DNA of 64,000 bases from Hemicentrotus pulcherrimus. Taxonomy: Eukaryota; Echinodermata; Echinoidea; Camarodonta; Strongylocentrotidae. The notes beneath the pieces are model-generated. The model did no database searches. It was not told where the DNA came from and was given only the letters and a program-made list of their open reading frames with translations. Below are positions 52,401 to 61,400 of this stretch, piece after piece. The position numbers and the translations under genes were made by a program. The DNA lies in assembly GCA_003118195.1 (NCBI GenBank), contig BEXV01001154.1, forward strand, positions 1 to 64,000, given 5' to 3'. Within the stretch, counting starts at the first letter, position 1. Each line of letters opens with the position of its first letter.

Positions 52401-55400
52401 GAAAGAAGGAGTAGGGGAAGGAGGATACTTTGGATGGACAGTCTGCAGAAATTGTTGGAAGAGAGAGGAGTGAAAGAACTGGGAGTGGTGCTAATACAGA
52501 AGGCTTAGGAGCCGAGGGTTGTGGAACAGCATGATTGCCAAAGTCAAACGATATGGCACTTAGAGAGAGTGAGAGAGAGAGAGATAACACAGAGCTAATA
52601 CACCAGTTTACGGTTACAATAGTGCACGTGCGCGTGAGCAGACATGGGCGCCATTTTAATATATAAGTAAACAAAGCAAATGACCTCTAGAGGTCATTTG
52701 GTTTGTTTACCAGTAAATTAAAATGGGGCCTATAGTCGTAAACTGGTGTATTGAATACATGTAGGACCTGTCAAATCAAAATCATTATCATTTTACCTTC
52801 ACAGTACTGTCCGGATGTGCAGTTGAGGCAGTCGTCCAGCTCTACGTTGCCTGAGGTGTTGCTGTACGTACCAGCGGGGCAGGCAAACGGTACACCCGTC
52901 CCAACGGGGCAGTAGAAGCCTGGAGGACAGGCGTGCTGGTCAGGCTCAAAGCTGGTGTGGTTGCAGTAAAAACCAGCCGAGCAGTTACCTGTGAGTGTGT
53001 AGGGTACAGGGTTCAAAGGTTGAATTCATTCTTTTTTTCATTTTATTCGATTTTCTTATGCATTCATTAAGTACACAGTTTTTCAATGAAAATAATAATA
53101 TAAAGTACAATAATTATTTTTCTTACAATAAATCATAAATAAACAAATACATATATTTATATATAAAATATTTGCAAAAGCGAAATGATAAACTGTCATG
53201 AATACTGAATTTCCTCAAACATTATAAAACATTTTTTGGCGGAAGGACTGTCATTGTAAGCAAATTGCTTGATAATATGACAGCCCCAGACAATACTCAA
53301 GGATTAACACATTTATAAAGCAGAAACGGATAGGTAATTGAAAATACAAACTTACATGATAACTCTCAATCATAACAAAATAATTATCTTATCCACAGTG
53401 TGAAATATACATAATCTGTACACATACATGTATGTCATTAAAGAAAAATGGAAACTACAAAGTTTGCTAAAAGCTTGTACCAGTTCTGACAGTATTCAAA
53501 GTTCTTTTACAACGCTTTGTATTTTTCATGTACATGTATGTATTAAACCTATTTTGAACAATTCTCTGTACTATGTTTTTGATGATGACGAACACATTAA
53601 GAAATTATTGGATCAACAGTTACCGATAGATTCAGCCAGCTCAGGTGTCTTACACTACACTCCCCTGCCCAACATAGAGTTGCTCATTTGTATTTGATCG
53701 TATACAAATTAAAGACCTCGCAATCTACTTTCCCTTATCAGACTTCCTTACACTTTTCTTGATTCTTACTTTCATATTTTCTGCTTTCATGAAAATTGAC
53801 TTTATATAAGCCATAGTATTCTCTTCGATGATAAACAAAACAAACAAAATTTCATGCTGTTATTATGGTGTCGCATCTCATCACAAGAAAGGGAATAAAA
53901 TCACAGAAGATTTACCGGTAGGTTCAGCCAGCCCGGGTGTCTCGCAGTACATTCCAGCCGGACAGTTGAGAGCCTGGGGAGACCCAAGAGGGCAGTAGTA
54001 CCCTGGTCCACAGAGTCCGCCAGTGCTGTTGCTGTAGTCTGGACATACGCAGTCAAACTGTGGTTGACAGGTATCATCTGGATACTGGTAGCTATAGAGA
54101 CAGAAAGAGAATAGCATGATAACATGTTTTTAATCAGTTTCAAACTCAATATAAATATACTTATTATCACATATTTCATCATATGTCTTACATGTATGTG
54201 TAAACAGTTATACACGTATAGGAAAAGATAGGCATTTACAGCGCAACTTACATTGGTAATATTGTAATAGTAAATAAATACTTAAACTCAGTCAAAACCA
54301 GTTATTTGTTCTTTAGGAGGAACTTTTTTTGTCATTACACAGTAACATGTAAGGGGAATTTTACCATGTATGAGATTAAAATCAAATGTGACCTAAATTT
54401 ATCATTAAATGACCATGGAGTATGAGTGTATCACTCAATGAAAATGGGAAAGAGTTCGAAAAATGATACACTTAAGATTTCCTTGGGTAAATGCACAACA
54501 AAACAAACAACAAAAACTCTGCACAAAGGCGTCTATACAACCTCGTCAATCTGTGTGATATAGAATGAATTTAGCTGTGGTGGTCTTTTTCTTCCTCCTA
54601 ATCTCAAAATGGGCCTTTCAAATCCACTTATTAACGTACCTGTTGTTGACTAGAACGCCCACGTCGAATGGTCTCTTGGCATAGGAGCCTCCAGTGCAGA
54701 AGAATCCTTCGTCGCACCAACCGCTGGGGTAGTCTAAGCCTGTTCCTTCACAGTACATGCCAGGTGGGCAGAACATGCAGTCTGTCAGGTTCATTTGACC
54801 TGTATCAGCAGGTAGGCAGAAAAGAACAGGAAGTTACAATACGAGGGGTAAGTGACACAAAGACGTAACTCCATTTGGCCATTTTGAGGAAAAAGTGGTT
54901 TATGTAAAAGGTTGAGTGAAGTGCAATGGCTCAAGGGTAAAACAGTGGTCTATTATCCATTAATCCTCCTTACAGAGTATCTCGAAGAGGACTTAAAGCC
55001 GTCCGACCCCTGGTGATTAACTTTAAAACAAGCATGAGAGAAATCTGTAAAACAGTGGTCTATTATCCATTAATCCTCCTTACAGAGTATCTCGAAGAGG
55101 ACTTAAAGCAGTCCGACCCCTGGTGATTAACTTTAAAACAAGCATGAGAGAAATCTGTACCTAGAGACCATTTGCTTATTATCACCCTTAAGCAATATTT
55201 ACATTTCTACAATAGTTTCAGTGTTAAAACATATACTTGTGAGCAATATACATTATGTTGTATCATATACATGTAGCATAAATGTACAGAGTCAAGAATA
55301 AAAAATACATTGTATAGCGCTGTGGAAAAATGTCTCCCGGTGAGTTGAACGTTTTTCATTGTGCTATCTTCTTACCTTCTAAAGTTTCAACGATTCTACA

Positions 55401-58400
55401 TACAGATTTTTATATTATCTAGCCTTAGGGAATTACTGGGCCAAATGTGACTGAAAAGGTAAAATAATTAAAATGGCAGAAACCCTTTTTGGTATATTAC
55501 CTGTGACATTGTTATATGTTCCTGCTGGGCAAGGGTACTGGTCACTGTAATCTGTTCCGTCTGGACAGTAGTGACCGACTGGACATTCCAGAGGTACAAC
55601 AGTGGCATTCTCACAGTAATAGCCTGAAGAAAAGGTGAGACAAAATGGGATAAAAGTTGAGAATAAAACTTTACCTGTGCATGATTAGCATCACATCCTA
55701 ACTTTATACGCACTAGAAGGCATGCATATATGTACATGTATTAGACATGAAATTTATATTATTCCTTTTTTTGATGGGAACATTTCTGCATTATTTTTCT
55801 TCTCCACATCACAGCTCTACGGGCGAAGCCGCTATAGATACCACCACCACCATCGCTATTAGCACCATCCCTAAAAACCACCATCATCATCATCACCACC
55901 ACCACCTCTCGATCAGATTTGTTACCTGGTGGGCAAACATCACAGCTAGCTCTATGAGTGTAGCCGCTATAGAACCCAGCCAGACATGGGACAGGAGAAG
56001 CCGTTCCCATTGGACACTCGTGACCTGCGTAGCAATGACCTCCGACCCCGGTATTATTCTTCCCATTAGGAGCTCGTACGTTCACACCTGTTTCAAGAGA
56101 GAGCAATTTTAATAAATAAGATAATAAAATGCGACAAAAGTCAATACATTGCAATTGTTAGTACAGTCAAACCTGCTTTAGTGACCACCTGTCTACAAAG
56201 ACCACCTGTCTACAAAGGCCACTTTTTGTGTTTCCCTTGGGCGGTCGCTATAGACAGGTTTGACTGTAATATGAATACTGTAATGTTTCTATTCTTGGTT
56301 TTCAATGAGGCATTATACAAGCCTCCTGTAAACACTATTTTCATGTCCATGTAAAGACAAAAACAAAGAGGATACTATTCAAAACTGTAAATGCGTAAAT
56401 TGGCACTTGCAGAAAACAATTTAAAGAGTCTAATCAATCATATTTTGTTAAGTTCTCGAGGACAATCCTGATGCAGCTATTTTTTTTCTTACAGCAATTG
56501 CATCACTTCTGCAGAAAAATGGAGAAAAAAGCTCACAGACTATGGTTCTAATCTCACAGCAGTAGATGACCTTTGACCTAACCTAGAGTACAGAAGAATC
56601 CCGGGTCGCATTCATCGGTTGTTGAATCTTGGCCTGGGCTCTCACAGTAATATCCGCCAGGACAATCAGTGCACTCACCCACCTCAGCTAACCCAGTACC
56701 ATCTCCGTATGTACCTGGAAAAGGCAAAATAATCAAATTGGCAACATAGTTTGAGTATCGGTAAATCAAATTTGAAGTTAAAAACGTGCATCAAGGATTC
56801 TAAAGATATCTTCAATTAACCTTGAAAAAGTCTATCAAACGTAATTTATTACTGGAAAAAAAAAGGTACTGGAAAAAAAAGGTACTTCAAAGGGAATGAA
56901 AATTAGGAGGTATAAAGCTTGCATTTATTTATTTATCTTTTGGTATGAATGACATACATGGAAACTGTACGTACCAGTGTTAAATATATTCTTTATTTTC
57001 ATTAGTTTGGATAAATATTTTCAAAACTCTTAGTCACATTGATTTATGGTGTGAAAGCATTCATTACCAGAGGTAAACATTTTGAAAAGACCAATATAAA
57101 AACATATATTGCAAACTCTAATTGGGTAAAAACTTTTTCTTCTTATCATATCATGATAAACATGGCATACATGCAAGATACACTGGATGACTTTCAAAAC
57201 AAAGGAGTCACTTAAACATCACCACCATTACCATGACCATCATCACCACCACCTGGAGGAATGCACTGACTCTCTTAATGTCTAAGGCATTTTTACCTTG
57301 CGGGCATGGCTGTACGTCGTGTCCTGTTCCCCTAGGGCAGTAGTAGCCAGCTGGGCAGGAATCAGGCTCCGTCCCTCGGACGCACATGAAGCCCTCTGGA
57401 CAGACCAAGCACTCAGATGCTCCTGTGTCGTTCATGTAGGTGGCATTGTTACAGGGCAGGGGATAGCCGGTGCCCTCTGGACAGTAGTGACCTATCGGAC
57501 AGATGTCACCAGTCACTCCATCTTTAGAAAGAGAAAGAGGGAATGGGAATTTTTAATATATATAGTTATTATCACTATCACCAACACCACCATAATCAGC
57601 AACATTACTATCCATCTCCACATCAATTATCACCGCCGCCATCACCATCATACTCACCACCATCACCATCATTATCATCATCATTACCACCACCATCAAC
57701 ACCACCACCACAACCACCATTACCATCACCATCACCAGCATCACCATCATCATCACCACAACCACCACCATCATCATCACCTTTACCATCACCGCCACCA
57801 TCACCCCTATCACCACCTTCATCATTACCAACATCATCATCCCCACTGCCATCAACACTATCACCATTACAACCATCAGCACCGTCATCATCACCTGCAT
57901 CACCATCATCATCACTACAACCACCACCATCATCATCACCTTTACCATCATACTCACCATCACCATCACCACCACTATTTTCACCATCACCACCACCATT
58001 ATAGCCATCACCACCACCACCACCATCATCAAACATCACCAGTATCACTATCCCTATTACCACCATCACCACCACCGCCATCACCACCACCGCCATCAAC
58101 ACCATGATCACCATGATCACCATCATCATCATGACCACAATAGAGAAATACTACCTTGAGGGTTGGGGATGGATGCGTTTTCCACGCAGTAGTAGCCTTC
58201 AATACAGGTGCCGGTGATGTTGGACTGTCCCTCGTACTGGCAATAGAAGCCTGGATCGCAGCCTACACAATCATCAATGGTGTCTTTGCCTGCATAAAAA
58301 AGAAAGATAATTTAATGAAAAAGGCTTGAGGAAAGCAGTTTTTTAACTGACAATGACTAAAGTACAAACAAAATTTTCCAGAAGCACTCGTGGAAACGCC

Positions 58401-61400
58401 TAGACAGTGGTCTAACCTAATCAAAACGTCCAAAAAAAATTAAATAAACTTTATTTACAATATATACTGAAGATTTTTAAATGAAAATTGAAGTATAATT
58501 TGCGCCCTGAAAAGTTATTTTTATAAGCATTAGCTTGCGAAGACGATTATGTGCCCATGCTCGAAGAGCGGGATCTCATGTAGTCACTTCAACGAGACAT
58601 ACAAAGTAAAATGAATGGATTGTCAAGATAAAACAGTACTATACAAATGATATTCTATCATTATGCACATTTCAAAGACTTCCATAAATTTCTGTTTTGT
58701 AAAAAATAGTAACATAAAAACATGATTTTACAGACCTTCTTCAGGGTTGTAGGTACCCACTGGACATTGGATGGGTACAGGAGTGCCCACGGGACAGTAG
58801 CGGCCCATCGGACACAGGTACCCTGTACCGTTGGTCGGGTTAGAGCGGTCAGAGCCAAGCTCACAGTAGAATCCAGCCAGGCATCCCTCGAAGGGTTCGG
58901 ACTGACCAACGGTGGGGCAGTAGGAGCCTGGATCGCAAAGAGGACATTCTGCGGCTGTACGCAGACCAGTCTGGTTGCCATAGCGACCCTTTGGACAGTT
59001 CTCACCTGTTTATAAAGAAGTTTGATTTACACGTCTTAAATTCTATATCAAATGCCTTAAAGTGTTATAGAAAGTCTCAAGATCATTATCACATTTCTTT
59101 CATTCATGTATATTTTGCATCATCATTCACAAGCTGACGGCTCCATTGGGAGTGTGCAGTGAATTGGGAAGAAGTTCTCAGCACAAACCGGGACATTTTT
59201 TTCCAGCCACATTTGATCAATAAGCGCTTTGAGAGGGCCATCGGGCCCAAAAAGCGCTATATAAGAACTAGCTATTATTATTATCATAATGATAATGGGG
59301 TAGGGCTTAAGTTTTGATTTGGTGGAAGGTTGAGTCGAGAGTTAAATGTAGTGTTGCGTAGAGGGTTCAATGGAGGAATACAGGAAGCATGATGTACAAT
59401 GTGGATAGTAGAAGGTCTGGGTGTAGACCATATGGGAATAGACCCATTGGTTAGTAGGCGACCTGGGAGGCGTTTCAAAAAACTTGACATCAGTGACAAA
59501 TGACAGTTTTTGTTGTAAGCTACTGAAATCCTTGCTTCTGATTGGTTATCACCAGATTTGTCACTGATTTTTGTCATCTGTCATTGAAAAAAGGCTTTGT
59601 GAAATGTGCCCCTGGTTGTAGACCAAACAGCAATAAACCCTTACCTGTGACGGATCCTTGGACGCAGAACATCCCTATGGGGCAGATATCTCCAGTGACC
59701 CCGTCATCAGGGGCTGGTTCGCTGGAACCAAGGGTGCAGTAGAAACCGGCCTGGCACTCTGCCTTGGGCGCCTGCAGACCGGCCTCGTCGCAGTACCAGC
59801 CTGCATCGCATTGGGTACACTCGCCTAACAGAGAGAGAGAGAGAGAGGATGAGAATGATTAGAAGATTTTTGGGAATGAAACCTATCATCCTTATAAAAT
59901 AGTCCAGCCTGTCTATAGAGGTCATTGTTAGAATGATAAACCCTCTTATTTGAATACAATAAAGCTTTTGTTTTAATACAGTAGAATTAATTTTTCCTCG
60001 TAAATCAACCTGTCCATAAAGGTCCCTTAAAGGCATCGTTTAAAAAATGTTGAATCTGAGATGCATGGCCCTACGTATTATCAGTGTCTGTGATATTATG
60101 TAATTTTGAAGCCTTAAAGAAATTGCGCTTCAAAATGATCATGAAGTGTAGACTGTAGTGTTATGAAAACCGTTAGGAAAACACAACATTTGATTTTGAT
60201 TTCTAATCATAAATATCTTGATAATCAGACAAGCGATCAGCTTGTAAAAGTCATGGGATTCCTGACTGACCTAAAGGTTTATAATTATGATTACAGCACG
60301 AGCTAAATCAAGGGTTTTGTTTAAGAATCTGAGACAATATTACCAAGTCACAATAAGGGAGGAAAGATAAAATGCCCAGTATAGAAAGATTGTATTCAAA
60401 CAGCTTCACCTACACAGTTTCAATACTCCTGATACTGCAAACAGTAATTAGCAAAATACAATCAGTCTATCTTTCCTGCAATGAAGCAAGGCACTTAAAA
60501 TACTGGAAGTTACACATAAATTCATCTGATGAGCCTTTAGAGCCAGACTATCAAGAAATAAAATAAACCTATCTAGATTGTTTGTTCATTTTTATCATGA
60601 TATTTTGTTTCATTTCTAAAAATATGAAAATGATAAAGATCCCTTTAAACATAGAAAATATACAATATTTTGCATACAAAAATAATGAAAGCTAAAGAGG
60701 AATACTTCCAGAACTTACCCACACTGGTGAGGTTTGTCTCATTGGAGTACGTGCCCGGAGGACACTTGTTCTGCTCCGCGTATTCCGTTCCGTTGGGACA
60801 GTAATGTCCCATGATGCAATCCTGGGGTACGATCACGCCCGTAACGTTGTTGAGCTCATAGGGGTCACAGTATGACCCCTCGGGGCAAAGGTCACAGGCG
60901 CCCTGACCCTCAGATGACTGGTATGTACCTAGGAGGGAGAAAGAGAGAGAGAGAGAACATAAATTTAAGGGCTTGCCAATAATGTCTACTTTTCTTTTCA
61001 TTAAAAAAATCCTTTAAAGCCCAACTACACTACTTATAGCTACTTTCGCCCTCTATATAGCGAACAATGCCCAAGTGGTGATTGTTAGTCCCCCATTGTC
61101 CCCTTCATCTTATGTTAATTGAGAGCTGATTTGATGGATACCCACCTGTCAGTGACCATGCAGGGAGGTCTAATCCCTCCAGGCCAAACTAGTGCAGATA
61201 CATCCAGGTTTTAATACTTAAATGTCTTATTACTAGATACAAGTTATTAACAGTTATTTCATCCTAACTTTAATGTGCAATCTAAGAGTGTATGCATCAT
61301 AAGAGAAAACATCCAAGGAGGAATCTGACTGTGTTATTCACAAACACAATTATCTCTCGCTACCGAATTGTACATACGTTTATATTGATACTCTATACAT

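Noticed and set aside
57298..58107. 269-codon His-rich open frame on the plus strand
   Set aside because: It is the translation of a CAT/CAC simple repeat plus antisense of a gene B exon.
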